DNA from: Poa pratensis
Taxonomy: Eukaryota > Streptophyta > Magnoliopsida > Poales > Poaceae
Length of the DNA stretch: 64,000 nucleotides
Reading direction: 5' to 3'
Assembly (NCBI GenBank): GCA_947311845.1
Contig: CAMZMU010000034.1
Location: 92,511,179 to 92,575,178, forward strand
Shown here: positions 46,763-58,495 of the stretch, piece by piece
How the letters are laid out: each line of letters begins with the position of its first letter
Position numbering within the stretch: the stretch's first letter is position 1
The notes under the pieces: generated by a model
The model's input: only the letters and a program-made list of their open reading frames with translations
What the model was told of the DNA's origin: nothing
The model's database searches: none
Program-made: the position numbers and the translations under genes

Positions 46763-49700
46763 CTAATCTAAAGGTTCATCCTTTGGCTGGGTCCACTTTG
46801 CCTCCTCCTTCAGCACCTGATGGATTAGGACCACCGCATCTAACCGTGTCTTTTCGTAATGATCCTCCATTGGCACAGGACCACCACCTGGTAGGGGTGC
46901 GGGACCCATCGAAATCCTCTTCAAGTCAAGGTGCGGAAGATGCGATCGCACAAAGGCAAGGGCAACGTTAGCTCCGCTAACAAGTTGCTCGCGCACAAAC
47001 TTCTTGATCGCCTTGCCCTTTCGAAACCTCTTCAGCAATGCAGCAAGGGTCTGTGGCTGCTCATTCAAAGGAAACAAAGTTTCGTGGACTCGGAACAAAG
47101 CTAACCTACAGCTTTCCAGTCGAATGGCAGTTCGCCACGCACGATCCAGAAGCCTTACCAAAATGGCGCTCCTCGCCCTGTCTGACCAAAAGGGGTGGGC
47201 GGAGTACTCAGTACTACTCGCATGACCGTCGAGTCGATCCTGAATCCGTGCCTCCTCCTTTATCGGGTCAGAGCAAACACCTGCGCAAAAACAAAGGGCT
47301 CATCATTGCCCAGTCGAGTCACCTCGCAAAGAATAGATCTCGATGATCCAAAAATATCTACATTCGAGTTGCAGATTTACTCTCTCCAACTCCTCAAGCA
47401 AAAAGGCCTCCCGTTCCGTAGTTGGGGATGGCCTCGACTGCAACTCAGCATACGCATCTTGTGTTTCCTTCAGCTCGCGAGTAACCTCCGAAAGCTTTTG
47501 ATGAAGGAAGTCCATAATTTTCTGGTCGTTCGCACTTCGTGACTTCGAAGAACCACCCACAACAGGGCCAGTCGATGTTTTAGAGGCTCGGTTCTACAGT
47601 TAGAATAATTAAGGGCATAAGGAAGCATGAAGATCTCAAGCAAAAGGCTCGGGGCTGCGCCTCCCGATCACTGAATTTCATATTTCATAAAAAGACAGTT
47701 ACGATGTCTGATAATTTACATATAGCAAAAGCGAACTGACGAAATCCCTAGACCTAGTTAACAACGGGATCACTCGCTAAGTCGTCGACTTCTTGGAGGA
47801 AGCTTTCTTTGCCTGGACCTGGCTGCCCTTTCTCAACAGTTGTTACAAGTTGTTGGGCATATTTTTTGGCGGCTTCCATCCAAGTGCTGAGCCCGACGGT
47901 TCTGCCATCAGAACCCCGTGGGAACTTCTTCGTGGCGTTGTCGAAATCTGCCTCGACTCCGTGCGCGAGCAACATGAGAAAAGTAGTCTGAGCACCACTT
48001 ACCATTTGCTCGCGACAAAAGTCAGCAACGGCAGTCCCTTCAGGATTGAACAGCTCCACCAGCTCTGCAAAGGTAGATGGAAGCTCTTCACCGGGGAAGA
48101 AGCTGCCATGGAGGGCGCCCAAGGCACTCGCCGCCTGTGCCAGCATCTCCCCTGCTCTGCTACTGGTAACCTCCGAAACAGCCACACTTTCATCAAGTGA
48201 GGTGCCAAGGCTTTGCTTGCCAGGAGCAGCTGGGCCATCCATCACGCCTAGCATATCACATGGATAGCATAATCAGCACCATGTTGCACGCACTTAAAAC
48301 ATCTAAGGCACATAGCAAAAACGTACCAGTCAAAGTGGTGCTGGCGGCGGAAAGTCGACAAATCGCCGACTCCTCTCTAACTTCGGCTGCTTTCAGCCTC
48401 TTCTCCAGATCAGCCACTAGACGGGTGGCGTTATTCATCTTTTCTGCCGCTCAACGGCAGCCTCTGCAAAACAAACATAAAAAGTCAACAGACCGCAGGA
48501 GGAATCAACTTCAACAAATGGTACTAGCATAAAGACAACGCACTCTTCGTAGCTTCGAGTTGTTGCTGCAGGGTGGCGGCTTCTGTCTCCTTGTGCACAT
48601 ACTTGGCACCAGCCTTCAGCAACTCTTGCACAAATGCCTAAGTGCACGGCATGGGCAAATTCATAACTCAATAACTGAGTCCAGGCAAAAAAATTGGCAC
48701 TTGATGAGGATTAAAACTACGGCAAGCATAAACTTACGTGCTCCAAGAAGGAAGAAGTCGACGCAGGGACACCTGCAGCCGCAGCTCCGCTCTCAGTTGC
48801 TGCAACCTCAGGCTCAGGTGGTGTAGCCGTGGCTGTAGCAGCAGGAGTCGCAGGGTAGGCGGCTGCTCTGGCGGCAGCGTCCGTGCAGTGGATGCTGCGC
48901 TGCTCTTTTCCGCCGTGGGTGGCGGAGGCATATCCTCATCCGAGGAAACACTGTATCACACATTATAAATATACAAGGTGGCATTATTCATAAAGTGACA
49001 AAGCATGGGCACGTAATACTTACTCTTCAGTAAGGTCGACCATTCGACCAGGGTTAAGCACACCCACGCTCGGCGCGCGATTTCTTCGGTGGTCGTGGGG
49101 GAAGCGAGCGAATCGGAGGCACCTCGAGTGGCGCCGTCATCGACTGTCCTGTCTTCCTCCTTTTCCTCCGAGTCAGCGGTGTCTTCCTCGTCGCGCGACC
49201 GCTTCTGCTTGCCCTGCACCTCAGCATCGCCCTCATCGGCTTCTGGCGTGTGTGCGGTGGCGAGTGAGGCCATCTCATCATCAGAATCTGCCTCGAGTGG
49301 CTCATTGTCTGGCACTGGGCCGCTCTCTGGCAAGGGAGGCATCGACTCATACATTTTGTGTCCCTGCACACATAAACAGCAAAGGATTCAACATCACACA
49401 TGCATAACATATCAACTGAGATGTAGTATCAACTGTTACCTCTAGTAGAGGGTTGCTGGTTTCATAAGGAGGCACAGGCGAGTTCATCTCGCAGGGATCT
49501 TCATCAGTGAGCTTGGTAAGGCTCTTACCAACTTCTCCGCTCGCATCAGAAGCTCCACTGCGCGTGAGCGGGTTGGATCAGAAGCACCACTATATCCCCA
49601 CAAAGCATGCACTCGGGCTCGAAGGGTTGCACTCGCCTCTTGGCCATAATGGCTAGCAAGTGGATGCCCGTGACCTCTCGACCAACAGTGGTCTGAAGCT

Positions 49701-50400
49701 TCAGCACCTTCTCCATCAGAATGTCAGCCTCTTCGGCTTCGACTCTGGTCGGCTGGGCGATCTAGGATGGCCTCTTCTTCACCAGGGCGTCTGCGTCAAA
49801 GGCAGGCAACCCGAATGTTTGGGCGCCTATGGTCACATCCTTGATGTAGAACCACTTCTGGCGCCATCCTTGCACAGACTCCAGGAAGTTGATCTTGAAG
49901 TACTCGACGTCAGGTCGAGTCTGTACTCCAAAACCACCAGGTCCCTTGACGCTGTGCTGGCGCTTGACGTTGAAGATGCGGCGGAACAGACCAAAGTGGG
50001 GTGCGACGCCCAAGAAGCACTCGCAAAGGACGAAGAAACACGCAATGTGCAAAAGCCCATTGGGCGTAAAATCGTGCAATTGCACTCCATACACGTGCAT
50101 CAGTGCACGAAGAAAGTTGTGAACAGGGAAGGAGAATCCCCTGTTCACAAAATCAACAAAGAAGACCCGCTCATTGGGGCCTGGGCGCGGGATTACCTCG
50201 GCGCCGGGGATGCGAACTTGCGAGGTGTCCTCAGGGATCAGCCGTCGTTCCGCAGGCCGGTGAGCATCCTCTTGCTGCAGGTGGACTTGGTCCAAGCGCC
50301 CTTGTCCCTCTTCAAACCGCTGGCAGCGGCTCCGCGGCGCTGTCCGCCGATGCGTTCGCAGCACTCCTGCCCCTTCGGGTGGTAGGCTTCGTCATCGCGG
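46763..50400 (-). pseudogene. Antisense gene of the Tat-like element (PF04195-like 'putative gypsy type transposon')
   Basis: On the strand opposite to gag-pol, a chain of open segments looks like exons of one gene. The N-terminal part (49762-50364) contains NERVFFVDFVNRGFSFPVHN, LRALMHVYGVQLHDFTPNG and LLHIACFFVLCECFLGVAPH, the conserved core of the grass antisense protein family catalogued as Transposase_28. A separate start MTKPTTRRGRSAA lies at about 50396 with a frame shift between. Downstream segments are acidic (DSDDEMASLATAH, 48956-49369), alanine-rich (48734-48931) and helical (47754-48254, 47303-47560, 46763-47161). Two of them share the motif REQ(L/M)VSGA. Between segments GT and AG borders are common, so the transcript is probably spliced. 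The role is unknown. Confidence 0.65.
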
Positions 50401-50869
50401 TGGTGGTTGCAAAAGCTTCGCTAGAGGCTATGGCGATGCGCGAGGAGGAAGAAGAAGCAGCGGCGGCGGAGAGCAAATGGCAAGTAAAAAATACTATTTA
50501 CTCCGCCGCACCCTTTTAACCTCAAAGCAAAAGAATCCGCACCGTCGATACGAGATCGTGGGCAAAGAAGCAAATCCAACCGTACACGTGGCCGCCACGG
50601 AGGTCAACCGTCGCCGGCCACTCCGCCCACTACGCATGGGAATCTAGGAACTACCATCATGGCCCCAGAGAAATCGTGCCTGAACGGTCAAATCCAGTCC
50701 AAACGGCTGCACAATGGGCCCACAAGACGTGTCACGTCCCATCTATCGCAGCATAGCGCACGCCACCGCGTGTCAGGTGGCGCAGTCGCCATAAAACGTC
50801 ATCCCTGACGTCATTGTAGCAGATTTGTTCAGAAAAGATGTCGGGTTCGCCCAAAGCATAGTAATCACT

Positions 50870-51335
50870 CGATTGTTTTCGAGTGTATGGTCACTCGACT
50901 GTCTCTTCGATCAAAGACATATTACTCCCATCGGGAGCATATCAAAAATTTCTTCGACTAAAGATGCTCAAGACCAAGTGATTTTGAGATTATCCTCCAT
51001 TACAAGTAATAAAGCACAATCTCGGGGGCTACTCCCATCGGGAGCGCTGTCGCGCACCCGATAGAGTTATGGCAAAAGATTTTCTTCGACTAACATATGT
51101 AGGGTAAGAAGATTTTTTGAGATTATCCACCATTACAAGTAATAAAGCACAATCTCGGGGGCTACTCCCATCGGGAGCGCTGTTGCGCACCCGATAGAGT
51201 TATGGCAAAAGATTTTCTTCGACTAACATATGTAGGGTAAGAAGATTTTTTGAGATTATCCTCCATTGCAAGCAATAACGCACAATCTCGGGGGCTACTC
51301 CCATCGGGAGCGCTGTCGCGCACCCGATAAAATAG
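50870..51335. repeat. 133-bp tandem repeat near the 3' LTR
   Basis: TGAGATTATCC recurs at 50985, 51118 and 51251, a period of exactly 133 bp. Each unit contains CTCGGGGGCTACTCCCATCGGGAGCG and TTTTCTTCGACTAA-like text; a diverged partial copy precedes from about 50870. CTCCCATCGGGAG is a palindrome, so each unit has its own hairpin. Confidence 0.9.
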
Positions 51336-51922
51336 TGTCAAAGGGTCAGTCGACAAATATATCGACTACGTTCATATGCAAAATCATACTCGAAACATTC
51401 CCGAGTTGCGTCCGTCGGAAATATCTCGGATGCTGCACGCATAGTGCCACGTGCAAAGGTAAGACCCGCCGAACTTTCGAGCTGGGCTAAGGACCGTTCC
51501 AGCAACGTCAATCCTTAAACTTTCCGTGTCAGCAAACATGATGAAAAATCCCGACGGACGCGTTGGGTAAAATTCAAAGATATACTGCAGATCGACTCAG
51601 TAAGATCTCAGCGGCCTAGTTGAATCTGACCAGTTTGTTCCAGATTCGAGTCCGGAGACTCGAGTTTGATTGAAAGCTAGTAAGGTTTTACCCAAATGTG
51701 TAGTTAACCAGTCCCGATCCGTCGAGTGAACTGGGCCTGCTAAGCTATTATCCCTTGATCATCATAAGCAAAAACCACAGTCGATGAAATACTCGACATA
51801 GCCAACATGTGCTATTCATACAGGAATTCCAATTATAATATACATAGTACAAAGCATATGACGTGCACTTACGAACGAGTCCATGCCCGATTCATCGAGT
51901 CAGACAAGTACTCGGGGGCTAC

Positions 51923-52418
51923 TGACAAGGATATACATCTCGGGTACCCTACCGTGAGGGTACCTGGTGCACGTGATGACTAAAGGCCCAATAGCGAAGA
52001 GACAACTCGAAGCCCAAGACGAGAGGCCCAACAAGATGGAGTCCCCTCCAAGTTTAGACATAGACATAGTCGGTTTATAATTTCCTTATGTGTAAACTAG
52101 GCCGGTTACAAACTCCCGAGACCCAGCCTATTTAAGGGCTGGGAGGGGTACCGATCTAAGGGGAAGCGATACTCGAACCACCAAAGCTCTTGCGAGATCG
52201 ACATCTCGCCGGAGCCTCCTTGTAATCGCATAATCTCACACGATCAATAACAGATAGGCAGGAAGTAGGGTATTTACCTCCACCCGAGGGGTCTGAACCT
52301 GGGTAAATCTTTGCCTCTGCTTGTCAACCGACGAAACTACCAGTACTACCACGTTCTCTCCCCATAATCTCAACCCTAGGTCCTTAACCATGGGATTTGA
52401 TGAGGGTACACCTCGTCA
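51923..52418 (+). repeat. 3' LTR of the Tat-like element
   Basis: 496 bp, TGACAAGG ... CCTCGTCA, following CTCGGGGGCTAC. It has one extra G relative to the 5' LTR in the run AAGGGGAAG. Confidence 0.92.
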
Positions 52419-52423
52419 ACGGG

Positions 52424-53714
52424 GATCACTTTTTTGGAAGGAACGAAACGTAGGCACAAAGGAATCGAAGAAACGGAGACCAGAAGGCCGAAAGGGGTTG
52501 GCCCACGCGGCCAGATTCCCTGACCACGTGGGACCCACCAAATTGGCCCTCGGGCCTCCGCTGCTGTCGATCCTTCTTCCCGAAGCTTCGTCTTGACCTA
52601 AAAACGACTATATATAGACCCCCAGGGCTTTCGCGAAAGGGAGCGCCGCCGAAACACAGAAACACGAAACAGAGACCTGGAGCTGCAGATTGGAGGGGGA
52701 AACTCCGGCGGGGCGCTGCCGGGTGGTCTCCATCTTCTCCAACGACTTCTCCACCGTCTCCATGATGAAGGGGGAGTAGTCCACCCCTGGACTTGGGTTT
52801 GTGGTGGTAACTTATGTATCTTCCTCTCTTTGAGCTTCACTAATTAGTACCGTATGAGCTGCTGAACATGATTACGGTCATCTATGTAATTCCTATGGTG
52901 GATATTGTGGTATGAGATGATTTGTTATGCATTTACTGTTGTGTTGGAACTTTTATGATTTGTCATACTTTGGAGATATTCTATGATGCATGTGATGGTT
53001 TGATTTATGCATAATGCCTTGTTTATCCTTGTCATGAGGTGATTGACACCACCAAGTGTGGATAGATGAGAGAGATGTGGTCATGCACACGAATTATGAA
53101 TCATTGCACTAGTGTTTAGAATATTGTCCATTATGAAGTATGATGTATGTAGGTACGGGATGGCCGACGTGACACGGCATATGTATTGAGTGACATGTGA
53201 AATACAGCCCAACATCCTTTATCTGGGGGTAAAAAGGAAGAGTATGATGTGGGAGTGACAGCAACCACGCTAGCCTTACGAGGGTGACATAGCAACACAA
53301 ATGAGTACTTCTTTCAACTATGTGTTTTAGGACATATAGCCGTCATAAAAGCTACCATTAAAACATGACAATTGTGTGTACTTTATCATAACATGATAAT
53401 CACCATAGATGAGAGAGAGAGGATTAAGTGAACCCATGAACCCATGTCCATTGTTCCTATAAGAGAAAACCTTTGTCTTGTCCTCTTGCATTGAAGAGGA
53501 TTGGGACACTTTTACATTCTTGTTTTGTTGCATTAAACTTCCATCCATTAAATCAACCATCTTGTTCTTAAACTTGTTTAGTGCATAATCAACTAAAACT
53601 TGTGACACTTTAGTTGTAGGGAATAGATAACTTTTCCTTCTTGCTCCTGCGGATCGATACCTTACTTCCACATTGAGAGGTGCTACAGTGATCCCCTGCT
53701 CTTGGGGGTTATCA
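52424..53714 (+). repeat. Main part of the 5' LTR of the gag-only Gypsy element
   Basis: Continues the LTR begun at 40902-41126 after the inner insertion. A TATATATAG box (about 52608) and a GC-rich leader suggest the transcription start. It is nearly identical to the 3' LTR. Confidence 0.9.
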
Positions 53715-53879
53715 AGTACTTTTCTGGCGCCGTTGCCGGGGAGCGTAGCGCTTAAGTTTCTATTCTTGTGTGCACTAGATTTTTATATCTTGCAATCATC
53801 TAAGCTTGGGGAGGTTCCTTTAAACTTGTTTGGTTGTGAGTTTCTCATTAGTTTTATATATATCAAAAACCCATAAAAA

Positions 53880-56120
53880 TTAGAAAATGGAAAACAACAA
53901 AAAATTAGAGAGCTTTATGAAATTTATCTTGAGTTAGGACATGATGAGTTTGAGCAGAAAATTAAAAAATCTATGGAAAATCATTTGCATGATGGTAGCA
54001 ATGTTATTACTATAAATTCTTTGCACACTATTGCTAATGCTATGGAAAAGTCTAAGCTTGGGGAAGCTAGTTTTTATAAAAATGATCCTTGTAGTTCCCC
54101 AGCTTTGGAGGAGAAAATTTGCTTTGATAATACTTTGTCTCCTATATGTGATAATTCTAATGATACTTGTGATATTCTAAATCCACTACTGAAAGTATTC
54201 CTTTTGAAATACCTATGGAAATTGTTGAAATGGTTAGAATGAACGTTATGCAGGGGATGGAACAGTCCATCCACATGATCACTTGTTGAAACTTACAGAA
54301 CTTTGTGAGTTGTTTGAGGTTGCAGGTTTATCAAGAGAAGATGTCATGAGGAAATTATTTCCATTTTCACTTAAGGACAAAGCAAAGAAGTGGTATAGGA
54401 TGCTGGATGATCGTCCTTCGAATTGGAAACAGCTTGAATCTCTCTTTTACTCTAAATTTTATCCTCTTCATGAAGTGCATCTAGCTAGGAGTTACATTTT
54501 CAATTTTTATCCTCATGATAGAGAAAGCATTGCTCAAGCTTGGGGAAGACTGAAAACATTAATACTCAAATGTCCTAACCATGAGCTTCCTAAGGAAATA
54601 ATTGTTACTAATTTTATGCAAGGCTTTCAGGTCATTACAAGGATTATCTAGATGCTTCTTCAGGTGGTTCTTTCACAAGTAAGAAGGTTGAAGCTAAATG
54701 GGATCTTCTTGAAACAATTCAACGCAATACTGAAGATTGGGAGAACGACAAAGGTAAAGAATCAGGTATAAACTTTGAGTATGATTGCATTAAGTCTTTC
54801 GCTGAAACTGCTAGTTTTCATGGGCTTAGTGCTAAATTTGGTCTTGATTCTCAAATTATTGTTGATTGCTGTAAAACCTTTGCTTCTCATATTAATATTC
54901 CTAAAGAGAATTGGGACATGTATCATGAACCTTTTAAAGACACTTGCTTGGAAACCGAAATTGTTACTAATGATTGCAATAAACATGCTCAAACTTCTGA
55001 AAATACTATTTCTTATAAGCATGTTAATTTTTGTGGAGCACTTAGACCTTGTGAAAAGAATAAAATCGAAGAGGAATATTGTATTCATCATAGGAATGAA
55101 AAAACTACAACATGGTACAGAGCTCTAAGTGATTTGGCTGAAAAAGTGTGTGCCCGCTATCCTTTTATTTGTGAACTTTGCTATAAAGAGGGTCATTTCG
55201 AATTTCAATGCTCAGGTTCTAATAAGGATATTGCGGGAGACTTTTGTGATAACATGATCACTCCTAATCAACATGATGAACTTACATTATTTTTGGGGTG
55301 TGAAGAGTTATCAAGAAAAACTTCTTCGTTAGATATGAGTGCTTTTGATATGAATAGCGTGTTACATGGATGTTATCTCTATTGTGTTAATAATTGCCAT
55401 GCCAACACTTACATACAAAATATTATAAAAGATGGAACTACTTTACCAAAATATGAAAGGACTAATGTTTGTTTTACTCTTATTAATGAAAAAGAGGAAA
55501 CGGTATCTTCCCCTAAGCATGTTGCTCCTATTATAGTTGTTGCTGATGAGTCTGATTTCGATGATGATCCTATGCCTGTTACTTATAGTAGTGATCATGA
55601 TTGGGAAAAGCATAGTACTTTTGATATTGAAAATCTCTTTGGTACTAATTCTGAAAATGATGATGCTAATAATTACAATCATCCTCATAAAACTTGTCAT
55701 AGTTATGGAAGGATCACCCAAAACCATCCAATTAATATACAACTTGTCTATCATGTTCGAGTTCTTTACAATGATCCTACTTCCATTGCTATTAATAATA
55801 AGAACTTTGCTTATGTGGAAAATATTGATACTTTTATGCATATGGATCATGGTAAGAATGTTTCATGTGATGGTTATATTGTAGATTTTATCAATGATGC
55901 TACTGAAAGTTTTTATGAGAGAGGGAGACATGACTTCATATACCACAATAATATTAAGTCTCCTCTCTCTTTGTTGAAAATCTTGAAGTTGCACTTGCTT
56001 TGCCTTCCTATGCTAGTCACTTTGTGCTTTATTGATTTATTTTCTTACAAGATCCCAATGCATAGGAAGTGGGTTAGACTTAAATGTGTTTCATATTTTT
56101 CTCTATGTGAGCATCATTAA
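53880..56120 (+). pseudogene. Gag-like coding region of the gag-only Gypsy element
   Basis: The gag core at 54283-54640 reads LTELCELFEVAGLSREDVMR, LFPFSLKDKAKKWYRML, QLESLFYSKFYPLHEVH and ESIAQAWGRLKTLILKCPNH, an Athila-type retrotransposon gag. The frame then shifts; a 400-residue open frame (54918-56120) contains the zinc knuckle CELCYKEGHFEFQC (C-x2-C-x4-H-x4-C) and a long acidic, Asn/Asp-rich tail. No protease or polymerase motifs follow. The protein could package RNA but must rely on another element for reverse transcription. Confidence 0.75.
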
Positions 56121-58495
56121 AACTATCAAGCCTAGCTATATGGCTATAAAGAAAGCGCTTTACGGGAGGCAACCCGGTTGTTTTTGTTTGAGATTTTCTT
56201 TGAGTCCTCTTGCTGTAACAAGAGAGTAGTTTGTTAGTTTTGTTTCTGGGATTTTTAATAAAGAACCAAGTTTTACCTATTTTGGGTTTGAAAAGTTGCT
56301 ATTCATTTTCGGAGAGTTTTCTGCCTGCACGAAGTCTGTGCACGGTTTGATTTTTCATTTTTTATCTGTAACTCCGATTGAGCTGTAATTTGAACGTAGC
56401 TTCAACTTTTCATCCTCTGCACACGTGATTTTTTGCAGATTTTTCTGACGAGTTTAAGTAGGGTAGAAAAATGCGTTTTGCTGCTGCTGTTTTTCTGGAC
56501 AGATTCTGTCTTGATATTGTTTGATGCATTCTTTGAGCTTTTTGCTTGAATCTTTTTGATTCAATTGAGTTTATGAGTAGGCATACAACATTATATACTC
56601 TCTGGACATTCATATGAATTTTTGCCTAAGGATTTTATGCAGCAAGGAACCTATTTGTTTATCACTACTAATATCACCCCACAGAAAAGAAATGGGAGAA
56701 ACGGTGTTTTGAAGTTTTTTCACAGGGATTAGAGGAGCTGCACCAAGAGCTATCCAAGGATGGTGAAGACCATAAGCTTGGGGATGTCAAGACAACCCCA
56801 CTAGACCAACACACTCTCGGTTTGCACACGTCTAACTTCTGTTTTTCGATCAAAGCACTTTATCGTATAAACTTGGAGCGTCTGTTTTTTTTGCTTTTGT
56901 TATTTCGGTTTGTTAATAAGACCACCACTATCATTTATATATGAGAGAGCTACTGGAAGTTTGGGTTGAATTATGTTGGATGCTATTAAATATATTGGGA
57001 TAGGGATGTTTGAGTTGATTTTAAAAGATACATATAGTTGCATAATTCATGTGCTTTGAATGAATGTTAATTTGCAAGTGTGTTGTCAAGAGCTATCTTT
57101 TACCATGTTTAGATGTTGAATTTTAACTTTACTTGGTTTAACATGGATTGATTAGTTCTATGGACACTTATGCATGCATTTAGATGGTCAACTTTCTCCC
57201 TATTGCTAGCCCAAAAATTACAACAAGTAAAAAGCTTGTTTCCCAACACCTTCAACCAAAGTTTTTCCAGTGAGTCCACCATATCTACCTATTAGCTTTA
57301 TGCTATTCCAAGTATGTTTATCATGTTATATTGTGTTATCTACATTTCTGAATTTAAATGCTTATGTTATTGATTGTCATGGGAAAAATTGGTTAAAAGC
57401 TCTCACGAACTTGATGCACAATTTACTTTTATTGCATTTAATAAGCATGAACCATTGTGATTAAAATTATGAAGTTGTGGGCTTGACAATAGTTTTGGTT
57501 GGGAGTTAGCCCATATGTGCTGTCACATGGCAAGCTTTCAACATTGCACTTATTTATATTTAGTTGATGTCATGTACTTTTGTTTATGGATGCCTATCAT
57601 GGGTGAAATGAATGTGGATACTTAGTAAGTTCAAAGAGTTTGTATAAATGGTTAGAGAAATGCCTGGGCCGCTAATCTAAGCCATGCATCATTCATGGTG
57701 GAAATTTACAGCATAACCATAATGTTCATTCAGTGATGCACCTCATAATAAAAAGCTATACCCATAGTAAATAAAAGAGTGCTGAGATTGTTCATTGTCT
57801 GTTTGTCTTGTTGTTTTGACATGGGCTTGTTCATGTCAAGGGGCAAGAGGTACCCCAGTGCAGTTCTTGATGATACTATTATTACTTGCAATGACCTTTA
57901 TTTGAATTTACTTTGTGGACCAAAGTGAGTAACACATGGTGTAGGTACTTGTATTCAAGGGACATGAGACATTCAACCAATACATTGTCAAGCACACCAC
58001 TCATATTTGCTTTCACTTTAAACATTAATCATTCAAGATGCTATGATAGGGGTAATGAGAGCTCCACACCAATGACTACCACATTGCAAGCATTAACTTA
58101 AGTAGAAGTGTTTGGAAGTTAGATGAAACTTATTCATGCTTTACCTCTACTTATTTATCTATCCAAAGTGTCCACCTTTTATATTCAGTTTTCATAAGAA
58201 GTACTCTATGACCACCATAGGATGTTTTTACTTTTCATTATGCATACATTTGGTCCATAGTACTTTCTTCTATGTTACACTTTGTGAATTTATCATTGAA
58301 CATCTTTACATTGAGTATTTGATATCACTTCATAATTTATCTTGCATATTGTTATTCCTTTGAAGAATGAATCATTTGACTCTATGTAGCAATAGTAATC
58401 ACCTTTGATATCCATTGATAGTATTAAAATGCAAAGTCCATGTTAGTTTTATCACCTTCATACTCGGGACGAGCATGGGTTAAGCTTGGGGATGT
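56121..58495 (+). other. Noncoding 3' part of the gag-only Gypsy element
   Basis: AT-rich sequence where pol would be expected, with GCGCTTTACGGGAGGCAACC just after the last open frame and the purine run AAGCTTGGGGATG directly before the 3' LTR, which serves as polypurine tract. No open frame resembles a known protein. Confidence 0.7.

Larger units (their letters stand above)
41127..52418 (+). mobile_element. Tat-like Gypsy retrotransposon with antisense gene, no RNase H or integrase
   Basis: This 11.3-kb element is inserted in the 5' LTR of the gag-only element; the duplication ACGGG (41122-41126 and 52419-52423) is perfect, and the uninterrupted 3' LTR at 58714-58724 shows the empty site. 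LTRs are 41127-41621 and 51923-52418. The primer site TGGCGCCGTCTGTGGG is at 41624-41639 and a purine-rich CTCGGGGGCTAC lies before the 3' LTR. Order: gag, protease, truncated reverse transcriptase, hairpin array, antisense gene, tandem repeat, 3' LTR. Loss of RNase H and integrase makes it non-autonomous. Elements with this primer site and an antisense extra gene belong to the Tat group (relatives of Grande and RIRE2). Confidence 0.9.

Noticed and set aside
46763..50400. Host gene inserted in the Tat-like element
   Set aside because: The conserved core matches the antisense protein known from related grass retrotransposons, so it belongs to the element.
50982..51335. CRISPR-like array
   Set aside because: Repeats are contiguous 133-bp tandem units without unique spacers, in a plant retrotransposon.
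52426..53671. Minus- and plus-strand open frames in the LTRs of the gag-only element
   Set aside because: The same frames recur in the other LTR (58690-59600) and are broken by indels, so they are noncoding LTR sequence.
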